A stretch of DNA of 64,000 bases. Source: Fluviispira multicolorata (lineage in GTDB: Bacteria; Bdellovibrionota_B; Oligoflexia; Silvanigrellales; Silvanigrellaceae). A program made the position numbers and the translations under genes. The stretch covers positions 124,001 through 188,000 of the forward strand of contig NZ_WFLN01000009.1 in NCBI RefSeq assembly GCF_009208585.1, in the 5' to 3' direction. The notes under the pieces were generated by a model. That model was not told where the DNA came from and ran no database searches. It saw only the letters and a program-made list of their open reading frames with translations. This document shows positions 35,007-42,685 of this stretch, piece by piece; the first letter of the stretch is position 1, and each line of letters starts with the position of its first letter.

Positions 35007-35138
35007 ATGCCAGGTAAAGATGGTAAGAAAAAGCCAAAGCAAGATAAAAACAAGCAAACATCTTCTGCAAATCAATCAAATCAACAAAAGCAAGCTGAAC
35101 CACAGCCTGCAAATCAAAAAGATCAAAAAAAGCGCTGA
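35007..35138 (+). CDS. Small basic disordered protein, 43 aa
   Basis: A 43-residue protein beginning MPGKDGKKKPKQDKNKQ and ending in DQKKR, made almost only of Lys, Gln, Asn, Asp, Ser, Ala and Pro. It has no hydrophobic core and must be disordered. AAAAGGAG seven bases before the ATG, an upstream TTGACA/palindrome and a strong terminator whose stem includes the stop codon mark it as a real single-gene unit. Such composition suggests nucleic-acid or polyanion binding, or a stress-type hydrophilin; this is inference. No family recognised. Confidence 0.7.
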   Translation: MPGKDGKKKPKQDKNKQTSSANQSNQQKQAEPQPANQKDQKKR

Positions 35139-35157
35139 TTTATCAGCGCTTTTTTTA
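35125..35157. terminator. Strong bidirectional terminator overlapping a stop codon
   Basis: Fourteen-base arms (35125-35138 and 35143-35156) with core GCGCTGA/TCAGCGC, a TTTA loop and flanking A and T tracts. The left arm contains the TGA of the 43-residue gene; the other side serves msrA. Confidence 0.9.
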
Positions 35158-35159
35158 TT

Positions 35160-35630
35160 TTATATATGACAACTTGCCAGTCCTTTTTTTTCTAAATATT
35201 GTTGATGATACTCTTCAGCTTTATAAAAAGTTGAGGTGGGTGTTATTTCTGTGACAATTTTATCTTTATATATATGCCTCTCATCTAATTTTAATTTTGA
35301 CTTTTCAGCTTCAATTTTTTGTTCTTCACTATGATAAAAAATTGCGGAACGATACTGCGTTCCAATATCTGGACCCTGTCTATTTAAAGTTGTTGGATTG
35401 TGGCACTTCCAAAAAATATCAAGTAACTCAATATATTTTACTATTTTAGGATCAAATGTAATTTGCACAACTTCTGCATGGCCTGTGTTATCGGTGCAAA
35501 CTTCTTCATAAGTGGGGTTTTTAAGTTTCCCCCCTAAATATCCTACCTGTGTAGAAATGACACCTTTAATGGTTCTGTATTTAGCTTCTACACCCCAAAA
35601 ACATCCTGCTCCAAATGTTGCAACTTCCAT
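35160..35630 (-). CDS. msrA: Peptide methionine sulfoxide reductase A
   Basis: A 156-residue enzyme starting MEVATFGAGCFWGVEAKY, with the catalytic Cys at residue 10 in GCFWG. Also visible are VSTQVGYLGG-type IGYTQG equivalent, YEEVCTDNTGHAEVVQITFDP, GPDIGTQYRSAIFY and the C-terminal AEEYHQQYLEKKG. It reduces methionine-S-sulfoxide in proteins. Strong upstream AGGAG region (AAGGAGAC). Slightly shorter than E. coli MsrA, normal for the short group. Confidence 0.95.
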   Translation of the reverse strand: MEVATFGAGCFWGVEAKYRTIKGVISTQVGYLGGKLKNPTYEEVCTDNTGHAEVVQITFDPKIVKYIELLDIFWKCHNPTTLNRQGPDIGTQYRSAIFYHSEEQKIEAEKSKLKLDERHIYKDKIVTEITPTSTFYKAEEYHQQYLEKKGLASCHI

Positions 35631-35669
35631 TTTAGTCTCCTTAATAAGTTTGGATTATTTAAATTAAAA

Positions 35670-36275
35670 TCAGAAATCTGATTTAATATGGAGTGAATCG
35701 CTCGACCCTAATGGGAACGAGAGTGCGGCCTTGCTTTGTTCAAAATCTAACATTCTTTTTTTTATGTGAATGCCCCAGCGATATCCGCCTAAACTTCCAT
35801 CCTTTCTTACAATTCTATGACATGGCATAAAATAAGAAATAGGATTTTTTCCAATTGCATTTGCGACTGCTCTACTAGATTTTGCTTTATTTATGCTTTC
35901 AGATAAAACGCTATAAGATATTTTTTCCCCAAAAGATATATTTACAAGCGCTCTCCAAACTTTTAATTGAAAGTTTGTTCCAAATAAAATAAATTTAGTA
36001 TTTTTATTTTTAATTTCAAGATTCATATCAAAGAAAAGATTTATATCTCTTTTTAAAAAAGAGAGTGAATTATTAAATTTTAATTCAAAATCACTAATTA
36101 TTTTTGCAAGATCTTTTTCATTAATAAAAAATAAATTTAAAATATTTTCATTTTCAAATATACAAAAATAATAACCAAAATTTGAGTTCCCAGAAACATA
36201 AAAAATATTTTTATTTTTTATGTAATCTGCAAAGTTATGAATTGATTTATAGATAAAGTCAGTATCACTATACAT
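35670..36275 (-). CDS. ogt: Methylated-DNA-protein cysteine methyltransferase
   Basis: A 201-residue protein. The C-terminal half is the alkyltransferase domain: FQLKVWRALVNISFGEKISYSVL (HTH), SRAVANAIGKNPI and the active motif PCHRIVRKDGSLGGYRWG with acceptor Cys C152. The N-terminal ~90 residues are rich in Asn, Phe and Lys and poorly conserved, as usual. It directly removes alkyl groups from O6-guanine. The stop is close to msrA, on the same strand, so both repair genes may share a transcript. Confidence 0.92.
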   Translation of the reverse strand: MYSDTDFIYKSIHNFADYIKNKNIFYVSGNSNFGYYFCIFENENILNLFFINEKDLAKIISDFELKFNNSLSFLKRDINLFFDMNLEIKNKNTKFILFGTNFQLKVWRALVNISFGEKISYSVLSESINKAKSSRAVANAIGKNPISYFMPCHRIVRKDGSLGGYRWGIHIKKRMLDFEQSKAALSFPLGSSDSLHIKSDF

Positions 36276-36299
36276 TTCTAGCCTTTTAATGCACGCCTA

Positions 36300-36935
36300 T
36301 TATAGACGATTTTTAACATCATTGCGTACTTTAACCATGGAAGGGAGTTTTAAAATATGATCTATATAGTTTTGTAATATAGGATATTTTACAACTTCTT
36401 CTTTTACCCATAAGAGCGTTGTGGCAATTATAAAGTCGGGAGTACTTATTTTATTTCCTAGAACATACTTATTATCTTTTAAAGCTTTTTCTAAGAATTG
36501 TGCGCAAAAAGTAAACTTCTTTATGGCATCTTCAAGAAGATATACGGATCGATTTTCAGGCGCAAGTGATTTTGAATGATGTAAAATTGTCAGACTCACA
36601 GGGTCAAGAGAGCTGACTCCAAAATACATAAGTTCTTTATATTGAATATATTCTTTACTATTTTCAGTGGGATAGTGTAGTCTATCTTTATGTTTAAAAG
36701 CAATGTATTCGCAAATAGCTCCTGATTCTGATAAAAAAAGACTTTCATTTTTATCCTCAAGTACAGGAACTGCTCCATATGGGTTTATTTTTAAAAACTC
36801 ATTGGTTTTATGCTCACCTTTTGCTAATTGAATGGTGGTTAATTCGTAAGGGATATTTAACTCTTCGAGCATAAACTTAACTCTATCCGAGCGAGTTGCT
36901 GGGCATTCGTAAAGTCTGAAAGGACTGCTTGACAC
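36300..36935 (-). CDS. Glutathione S-transferase family protein
   Basis: A 211-residue protein with a GTG start at 36935, fixed by a perfect AAGGAGG five bases before it. N-terminal thioredoxin-like domain: FRLYECPATRSDRVKFMLEELNIPYEL, NPYGAVPVLED (cis-Pro) and LSESGAICEYIA (Glu-Ser glutathione contact). C-terminal helical domain: KYVLGNKISTPDFIIATTLLWV with the N-capping box. Substrate unknown. It is divergent from ksgA, with 68 bases between starts. Confidence 0.88.
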   Translation of the reverse strand: MSSSPFRLYECPATRSDRVKFMLEELNIPYELTTIQLAKGEHKTNEFLKINPYGAVPVLEDKNESLFLSESGAICEYIAFKHKDRLHYPTENSKEYIQYKELMYFGVSSLDPVSLTILHHSKSLAPENRSVYLLEDAIKKFTFCAQFLEKALKDNKYVLGNKISTPDFIIATTLLWVKEEVVKYPILQNYIDHILKLPSMVKVRNDVKNRL

Positions 36936-37003
36936 CGAACCCTCCTTCTTGCAAAGCAATATTTGGAGCCATCTCCAATTCACCTTCAACTGGCAGGAAT
37001 ATT

Positions 37004-37906
37004 ATGCGCAACAAATTCAATAAAGAAAAAGAATTACAAAAAGAGAAAGCAAACCATGCTTTTCATCTTCACGCAAAAAAATCCTTAGGTCAGAATTTTT
37101 TAAGAGATGCCAATGTTGTTGAGAAAATCGCCTCTTCTATAGATACACTTTTTACGGAAAAAGAACAAAAATACGTTCATGAAATTGGGCCAGGTACAGG
37201 AGCATTAACTCTACCTTTATTACAAAAAAGTATAAAAATAAAAGCTTTAGAAAAAGATGAACGTTCTGTTGATGGGCTAAAGAAGACATTGCTAATAGAA
37301 TATGAAAACCAATTTGAAGTTGTTCAAACTGATATTTTAAAATGGACTCCAAGCGAAGATGAATATTTAATTGCCGTTAAAAAGTGCGTTTGTGTTGGAA
37401 ACATTCCCTATTATATCACGAGTGACATTCTTTTCTGGTTTTGCAAAAATTATAAATTTTACACGCATGGCATTTTTATGGTGCAAAACGAAGTTGCTGA
37501 TAGATTGCAAGCAAAGCCTGGTACAAAAGACTACGGAAGATTAACTGTTCGTATTCAGTTATTCTTTGAAGTCAAAAAACTTTTTGTTGTTCCTGCGCAA
37601 TGCTTTGTTCCACAACCGAAAGTTGATTCTGCTATTGTACAGCTTTCTCCGAAAAACTTTTCTTTTGCTACACAAGAAGAAGACGTTGCTTTTAGTTCAT
37701 TTACTACTATTTTATTTAGTGCGCGTAGGAAAATGTTGCGAAGGGCTTTGCATGCGCAACTTTGGCAATTAGAAGAAAAAGCGCAAGGTAAAATAAATAG
37801 ATTTTGGAATTTAGCAAATTCATTGGGAGTTTATGAAGAAACTCGGCCAGATACTCTTTCTCCATTGACAATACTAGAGCTGCATAGGTTTTTCTATTTC
37901 AAGTAA
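37004..37906 (+). CDS. ksgA: 16S rRNA dimethyladenosine transferase
   Basis: A 300-residue protein; the start MRNKFNKEKELQ at 37004 has AGGAA upstream. Key elements: KKSLGQNFLRD (family start), HEIGPGTGALTLPLL (motif I), ALEKDERSVDGL (acidic), VGNIPYYITSDILFWF (N-I-P-Y catalytic motif) and FVPQPKVDSAIVQL. It dimethylates two adjacent adenines in the 16S 3' hairpin. The ~20-residue Lys/Glu-rich N-terminal extension is unusual. Confidence 0.94.
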   Translation: MRNKFNKEKELQKEKANHAFHLHAKKSLGQNFLRDANVVEKIASSIDTLFTEKEQKYVHEIGPGTGALTLPLLQKSIKIKALEKDERSVDGLKKTLLIEYENQFEVVQTDILKWTPSEDEYLIAVKKCVCVGNIPYYITSDILFWFCKNYKFYTHGIFMVQNEVADRLQAKPGTKDYGRLTVRIQLFFEVKKLFVVPAQCFVPQPKVDSAIVQLSPKNFSFATQEEDVAFSSFTTILFSARRKMLRRALHAQLWQLEEKAQGKINRFWNLANSLGVYEETRPDTLSPLTILELHRFFYFK

Positions 37907-38405
37907 ATTTAAACATTTAATAAGCGTTTTTCTCAAATAATTAAGCTCTTGAAATGATATTGCTTCAAGAACGGTGTGAAGTACGTATATATTTACTAAA
38001 AAAATTGCAAAATTATAAAGAATTCTCAATTAACTTTTTTTAAAAAAAACGATAATAACCCATAATAATAAATATTTTATATTAATTTAATCTTTTTATT
38101 AAAAGTATTTAATTAATTTTTATATATATAAGTTTTTATTTTGACATAAATAAGAAGCAAAATAAAAATAAAATGGTAGTCTATAAATGATTAAATATAA
38201 AAATAGGAGTAAAAATTAGCTAATAAAATTGGTAATCTAAATACTAAAGAGTTATAAATTTTTAATAAATGAACTTGCACTGAAAAACCTTTAATAGTAG
38301 TCACGTATATGTAATTGTTATAAAAATTAATTTGTGAGAATATATACTCGCTTTTTGATAATTTGAAAATTTTTTTATTATCTTATAGAAAGATTTAATA
38401 TTTAT
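37907..38405. other. AT-rich spacer before the amino-acid cluster
   Basis: About 500 bases, almost entirely A/T, with no gene. A 7-base inverted repeat, TCTTGAA (37947-37953) and TTCAAGA (37964-37970), lies 40 bases after ksgA and may be a weak terminator or operator. The promoter of the cluster must be in its right half; no single -35/-10 pair stands out. Confidence 0.4.
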
Positions 38406-39229
38406 ATGAGCACCCTTTCACAGGCAATCTGCCACGGTACCTTTGGTGAACTCATCCAAGGTGTTATCCATTCAAAACCATTTCTTATCACTTTACCAAT
38501 TCAAAAATTTTCTTGTGTAAAATATTATGAAGGTATTGCGAAAAATAATAGAGAACTCTTTGTAAAAAGTTATCTAGCTGCAGATATATTAAGAGAAAAA
38601 TTAGGAAAAGAAGGTGTATATGCCCTTGATATTCACTCGGAATTAACTCGAGGAAAGGGGTTGGCATCAAGTTCAGCCGATATAGTGGCTACTTTAAAGG
38701 CAATATTACACAACGAAAATTATGATGAAGAAAGTGAAAGTGAGTTGATTTCTTCAATTTGTCGCCAGGTTGAACCAACAGATGGAGTGATGTTTCCTGG
38801 GTTTAATGCATATTTCCATCATGATTGTAAATTAAAAGAAAAATTAGGTTTTTTTCCAATTGAAATAATTGGTGTGGTTGAAGATGGTTTTGTTGATACA
38901 TTAAAATTTAACTCAAAAAATATTAAATATTCTCGTGATGAAATAAGAGTACAAAAGTTATTGGAAAATGCGCAAGTATAAGTGCTGAAATTAGTCAAAA
39001 TTATTTACCAAAAAAGAACTTTAAACAAATTTTAAATATTGCAAATGAAAATGATGCAAGTGGTATTTGTGTGGCTCATTCAGGCACTGCTATTGGAATA
39101 ATACTTGATATTACGGATGTTGAATATAATTCAAAAAAAGCTGCTATTATAAAGTCTTTAAATAAAAGTAATATTGTTTATGAAGTTTATAGAAGTACTT
39201 ATTCTAAAATAATGTCATATGATATTTGA
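38406..39229 (+). pseudogene. PduX-like L-threonine kinase (GHMP family), frameshifted
   Basis: Two frames together encode one GHMP kinase. The first (to 38981) has ICHGTFGELIQGVI (residues 8-21) and ELTRGKGLASSSADIVATLKAI (79-100), the PduX versions of GHMP motifs 1 and 2. After a one-base shift near 38970-38985 the second frame continues SAEISQNYLPKKNFKQIL and ASGICVAHSGTAIGIILD, motif 3, to a TGA at 39227-39229. About 20 residues expected between the halves seem missing, pointing to deletion rather than a reading error. PduX makes O-phospho-L-threonine. First gene of the cluster; sequencing error remains possible. Confidence 0.8.
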
Positions 39230-39236
39230 GGAAAAA

Positions 39237-39860
39237 ATGGAAATAAAATTTTATAATACATATTTACCAATAATAAGTGCTGATAGTGAAATAGTTATAC
39301 CAGTGACTAATTCAAAGTTAAACATATCTTTTCGCCTTGAAATGAATGAGGACAATTTTAATTTTTATGATTATTCATGCTATATTGTACTTGAAAATAA
39401 GGCTATTCAGGAATTTATAGAATTCATTCCCAATACATATAATGAGCTTATCTCTTATTTAGAGAATATATTAAACTTTTCTGATGATATTGCTTGTTTA
39501 TATTATTTATCACTTATGCAGGCATTAAATCAATATCTTAAAGATTGTGATTTACAAGATAAAATAATTAATAATATGAAAAATAAAACTATTGGATTGT
39601 CTTTTGTTTCAGGTAATATTTATATTAATAATGTGAAATATCTATTACAAGAGGGTATGATTGCTATGCCATGCTGTAAAAATTTTCGTGAAAAGCAATC
39701 AAAAATTCTACTTTTGCAGAGTGAAAATTTGACAGAAAAGCTTGTTGAAAAAGTCTTTTTCTATAATAATCTTAACATTGTAATTTATGATTCAGCAGAA
39801 ATAAATGATTTTCATGAGTTTAATCAGGAACTCGATTGTGAAGAAGTAATTTGCTTGTAG
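39237..39860 (+). CDS. Unknown protein in the amino-acid cluster
   Basis: A 207-residue protein starting MEIKFYNTYLPIIS (GAGGA six bases upstream). I do not recognise it. It is acidic, rich in Asn, Ile and Tyr, has no signal peptide or membrane helix, and contains a paired Cys (MPCCKNFRE) and a C-terminal CEEVICL. Secondary structure looks mixed beta then helical (NELISYLENILNF, CLYYLSLMQALNQYL). It follows the kinase frame by 7 bases and precedes the PLP gene by 24, so it belongs to the same unit and probably to the same pathway. Confidence 0.7.
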   Translation: MEIKFYNTYLPIISADSEIVIPVTNSKLNISFRLEMNEDNFNFYDYSCYIVLENKAIQEFIEFIPNTYNELISYLENILNFSDDIACLYYLSLMQALNQYLKDCDLQDKIINNMKNKTIGLSFVSGNIYINNVKYLLQEGMIAMPCCKNFREKQSKILLLQSENLTEKLVEKVFFYNNLNIVIYDSAEINDFHEFNQELDCEEVICL

Positions 39861-39884
39861 AAAGAAATGATCTTAGGGTAATAT

Positions 39885-40823
39885 ATGAATAGCATTGATT
39901 GTTTAGATCGTATTATGAATTTACAGACTCCTCTTGTCCAATCTTCTGAAGATGATCGTATTTTTATGAAACTTGAAGGTGGTTCGTTGAACTACAATCA
40001 TAAATTTCGTTCAGCCGCATATCTCGTTAAGAAAGCTTTAGAAGCAAATATTGATCTTTCTAAGGTTGCAGATCGGAGCAGTGGTTCGTGGTCAATGGCA
40101 TTATCTCATTGTGTTTATTTAGCTAAAGGCAAATCACAATTTATTACAACTAAAGTTCCACATCCATATCTTGCGAAAATAGTTGAAAGCAAGAATGGGG
40201 TCTTTAAGATGGTAAAAAATAATTCTGTCCGTATTGAAGAATTAAATAAACTTGTTCATGATGAAGGCTGGTATACATTTAATCAGCATAGTAATTTAGA
40301 TCTTATTAATGCATTTAAAGAAACTCTTGGTAGACAGTTGGTGAACGATCTTAATTTTATGGGTATCTCTCCAAAATATATTGTTGCACCCGTAGGTACT
40401 GGTGGACTTTTAGCGGGGGCAAGTCTTGCTTTAAAAGAAAATAAATTTGCAACAAAAATTGTTGGTTGTGATATTTCAAGCAGCATAGTTAATCAAGCTA
40501 AAAGGTCTATGACATATAAATTATCAGCTTGTCGAGGTGTTGGCTCTGAAGATGAAATTTGTCATACATTTATTGAGTCATCAAAATATATTGATGAAAT
40601 ACTTGTGTCAAATATTTATAATACACTACATGAGATGAAGAGATTTACTAACAGATATCCCTTTACAGTAGGGATGAGTACTTGTTTGGCTTTAAGTGTT
40701 GTAAAGACACATCTCTTAAAAAAATGTAGGGCTAATGAATCTATTTTAATTATTTCTCCGGACAGGGGCGAAACCTATACGGATGAAATTAATTGTGCAC
40801 TTAAAATTTACAATGGGTATTAA
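39885..40823 (+). CDS. PLP-dependent enzyme of the cysteine/threonine synthase fold
   Basis: A 312-residue fold-type II PLP enzyme. The PLP lysine is probably K40 in NYNHKFRSA, replacing the N-P-x-x-S-x-K-D-R of cysteine synthases. The substrate loop reads SSGSWSMALSH, with Ser for the usual Asn of TSGNTG. The phosphate-binding Gly loop PVGTGGLLAG is intact. Such enzymes do beta-replacement or elimination on O-phospho- or O-acetyl-amino acids. Given the adjacent threonine kinase, O-phosphothreonine is the likely substrate (inference). The stop overlaps the next gene's leader: TAA then one A then ATG. Confidence 0.82.
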   Translation: MNSIDCLDRIMNLQTPLVQSSEDDRIFMKLEGGSLNYNHKFRSAAYLVKKALEANIDLSKVADRSSGSWSMALSHCVYLAKGKSQFITTKVPHPYLAKIVESKNGVFKMVKNNSVRIEELNKLVHDEGWYTFNQHSNLDLINAFKETLGRQLVNDLNFMGISPKYIVAPVGTGGLLAGASLALKENKFATKIVGCDISSSIVNQAKRSMTYKLSACRGVGSEDEICHTFIESSKYIDEILVSNIYNTLHEMKRFTNRYPFTVGMSTCLALSVVKTHLLKKCRANESILIISPDRGETYTDEINCALKIYNGY

Positions 40824-40824
40824 A

Positions 40825-41910
40825 ATGATCTATGCAAATACAGCATCTATTGGTAGATTAAGTGAAACAACACGAGAAGAAGTGTCTAATTTTGTAAATG
40901 CATATTTAAAAAATGATTTTTATATTGATGATTATAAAATTGCAAATGAAAAAAAAGAGCAATGTAGACAAATTATTTCTCAACTTTTCGGAAATACATT
41001 TAGCAGCGTTCTTTTCTTTTCTTCAACTACAGATGCCTTAAGTATTTTACTTTCGCAATTGAAGCTAAAAAAAGGCAGCGTAATAGCTCTTCCTAACAAT
41101 TACTTTCCTTCAATAGAAGCTATAAAATTAAGTTTTGAAAAGAAAAACTATGAATTGATTGAAATTGGTAGTTCAAAAGGTGAGATAAATGTTGATGATC
41201 TAAAGAATAAAAAAATTGATTTTCTGTTGATTGAGTGGGTTAATTATTGGAGTGGAAGTAAAAATAATCTGAAAAAATTATCTCAATGGTGTTTGAAAAA
41301 TAATGTCATATTTGCAGTCGATGCTGTGCAAGGAGTTGGTTGCTGTGAAATTGATTTTGATATTCATGAGATTGATTTTTTTATTTCTGCTGGACATAAA
41401 TGGCTACGAGCTTTAGAAGGCTCAGCTTTTGCAATTGTATCACAAAGAGTGAGCGCCTATTTGGAGCAAATAATTTATGGATATAATAGTTTTTCTGATA
41501 AAAATAATTTCGATAAAAAAGGACGTGAAATTGAGACAAGTTTACTTCGATTTGAACTTGGTACTTTAAGCACCGTGTCTTTTGTTAGTTTGTTCCATGC
41601 AATTTCAGAGTTGCTGGAAAATGATCATTTAAAAATTGCAAAAAAAATAAGAGAGAATTCATTTGCTCTCACAGACTTTTTATTAGGTTATGGAGCAATA
41701 GTTCATTCACCATTTAATGAAAGAGATTGTACGGGAATTGTTTCCTTTACTCTTCCAAATATTGAACCTTTAGAAATTTATAATAGACTATTAGAATTCG
41801 GTGTTATTACAAAAGTTAGAAATGATCGAATTCGAGTGAGTCCAGATATTACAGTTGATATAAATGAGCTTATACAAAGAATAGGCTTGTGTTTGAAAGG
41901 ATTTTTATGA
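40825..41910 (+). CDS. Class V aminotransferase/cysteine desulfurase-like PLP enzyme
   Basis: A 361-residue fold-type I, class V PLP enzyme beginning MIYANTASIGRLSETT. Landmarks: FFSSTTDALSILL (PLP phosphate region), LIEWVNYWSG, AVDAVQGVGCCEIDF (PLP-pyridine Asp) and the Schiff-base Lys in ISAGHKWLRALEGSAFAIV. Family members are desulfurases, kynureninases, isopenicillin epimerase-like or C-C/C-S lyases, so the reaction is open. No Cys-containing loop typical of IscS/SufS is evident near the C terminus. Translationally coupled on both sides: start next to the preceding stop, and stop overlapping the next ATG by 4 bases. Confidence 0.82.
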   Translation: MIYANTASIGRLSETTREEVSNFVNAYLKNDFYIDDYKIANEKKEQCRQIISQLFGNTFSSVLFFSSTTDALSILLSQLKLKKGSVIALPNNYFPSIEAIKLSFEKKNYELIEIGSSKGEINVDDLKNKKIDFLLIEWVNYWSGSKNNLKKLSQWCLKNNVIFAVDAVQGVGCCEIDFDIHEIDFFISAGHKWLRALEGSAFAIVSQRVSAYLEQIIYGYNSFSDKNNFDKKGREIETSLLRFELGTLSTVSFVSLFHAISELLENDHLKIAKKIRENSFALTDFLLGYGAIVHSPFNERDCTGIVSFTLPNIEPLEIYNRLLEFGVITKVRNDRIRVSPDITVDINELIQRIGLCLKGFL

Positions 41911-42674
41911 CGTTTAAAACAGAAAAATTATACTATCAATTTCCTTATGCCAAAAGAGCAATGACACAGTTTGAAAAGCGTGAAGGAAAAGCATTAGCAC
42001 TTTCTCGTTCGATAGCTTATCCTGAAGGGGGAGGGCAACTTGGTGATAAAGGAACTATTAAGTTTAATGATTTAATGATGCCATTTATTGATACTCAAAA
42101 ATCGGTTGGAATTGGTAGAACTGTGGTTAGAAAAGATTTCCCAATTATTAATGTTGAAGGTGAAGTGCGTATAACTCTTTCTCAAGAAAATTATGATCTA
42201 TTACCTCTTTCAGGAGAAATTGAAGTTGAAATTGATTTAAAAAATCGAGTTGAACTCACTATAAGTCATACTGTTTCACATGTTGTTTATATGGCAATGA
42301 CCGAACTAAGAAGTACAGTCCCAGAAGCGACTGTTGGCTGTCTGATTGGCAATGAAGGTGGTCGCTTTGATGTGGGTGTGGATAAATTTTTAGAAGATGA
42401 TGTGCGTTTTATCAAAACATTTGTTGAAAAGTCTATTCAAAAAAATGACAAGGTAGAAATGTTAGAAATCCCAGGGGAACCTGAATGCCGAATTTGGACC
42501 ATGAATGGAATTTCCATTCCATGTGGAGGAACACATTTAAATGCTTTGCATGATGTTGGTGATATTCATATTAAACGAAAAGGTAAATCGAAAGGAATAG
42601 AGCGTATTTATTTTGAAATTAAAAATGTAAACTTAGATCCGGTAATAAATCTTTTTGATAATAATTTAGTATAA
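41907..42674 (+). CDS. AlaX-like alanyl-tRNA editing protein
   Basis: A 255-residue protein of the AlaRS/ThrRS second additional domain family. SIAYPEGGGQLGDKG (residues 35-49) is the AlaX entry motif; zinc ligands are H121 and H125 in SHTVSHVV and C206 and H210 in PCGGTHL. Stand-alone AlaX proteins hydrolyse Ser- or Gly-mischarged tRNA-Ala in trans. ATGA overlap couples it to the PLP enzyme gene, which places tRNA proofreading inside the biosynthetic unit. The simplest reading is protection from a product mistaken for a protein amino acid; a housekeeping role is the alternative. Confidence 0.88.
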   Translation: MTFKTEKLYYQFPYAKRAMTQFEKREGKALALSRSIAYPEGGGQLGDKGTIKFNDLMMPFIDTQKSVGIGRTVVRKDFPIINVEGEVRITLSQENYDLLPLSGEIEVEIDLKNRVELTISHTVSHVVYMAMTELRSTVPEATVGCLIGNEGGRFDVGVDKFLEDDVRFIKTFVEKSIQKNDKVEMLEIPGEPECRIWTMNGISIPCGGTHLNALHDVGDIHIKRKGKSKGIERIYFEIKNVNLDPVINLFDNNLV

Positions 42675-42685
42675 ATAGGAATTAT

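Noticed and set aside
38960..38990. Programmed ribosomal frameshift in the threonine kinase gene
   Set aside because: No slippery heptamer or downstream pseudoknot was seen, and residues appear to be missing at the junction, which points to mutation or an assembly error.
38406..39229. PduX-like kinase as part of cobalamin nucleotide-loop assembly
   Set aside because: No cobD, cbiB or cob/cbi gene is nearby, and the neighbours are PLP enzymes, an editing protein and an amino-acid exporter; still possible if those genes exist elsewhere.
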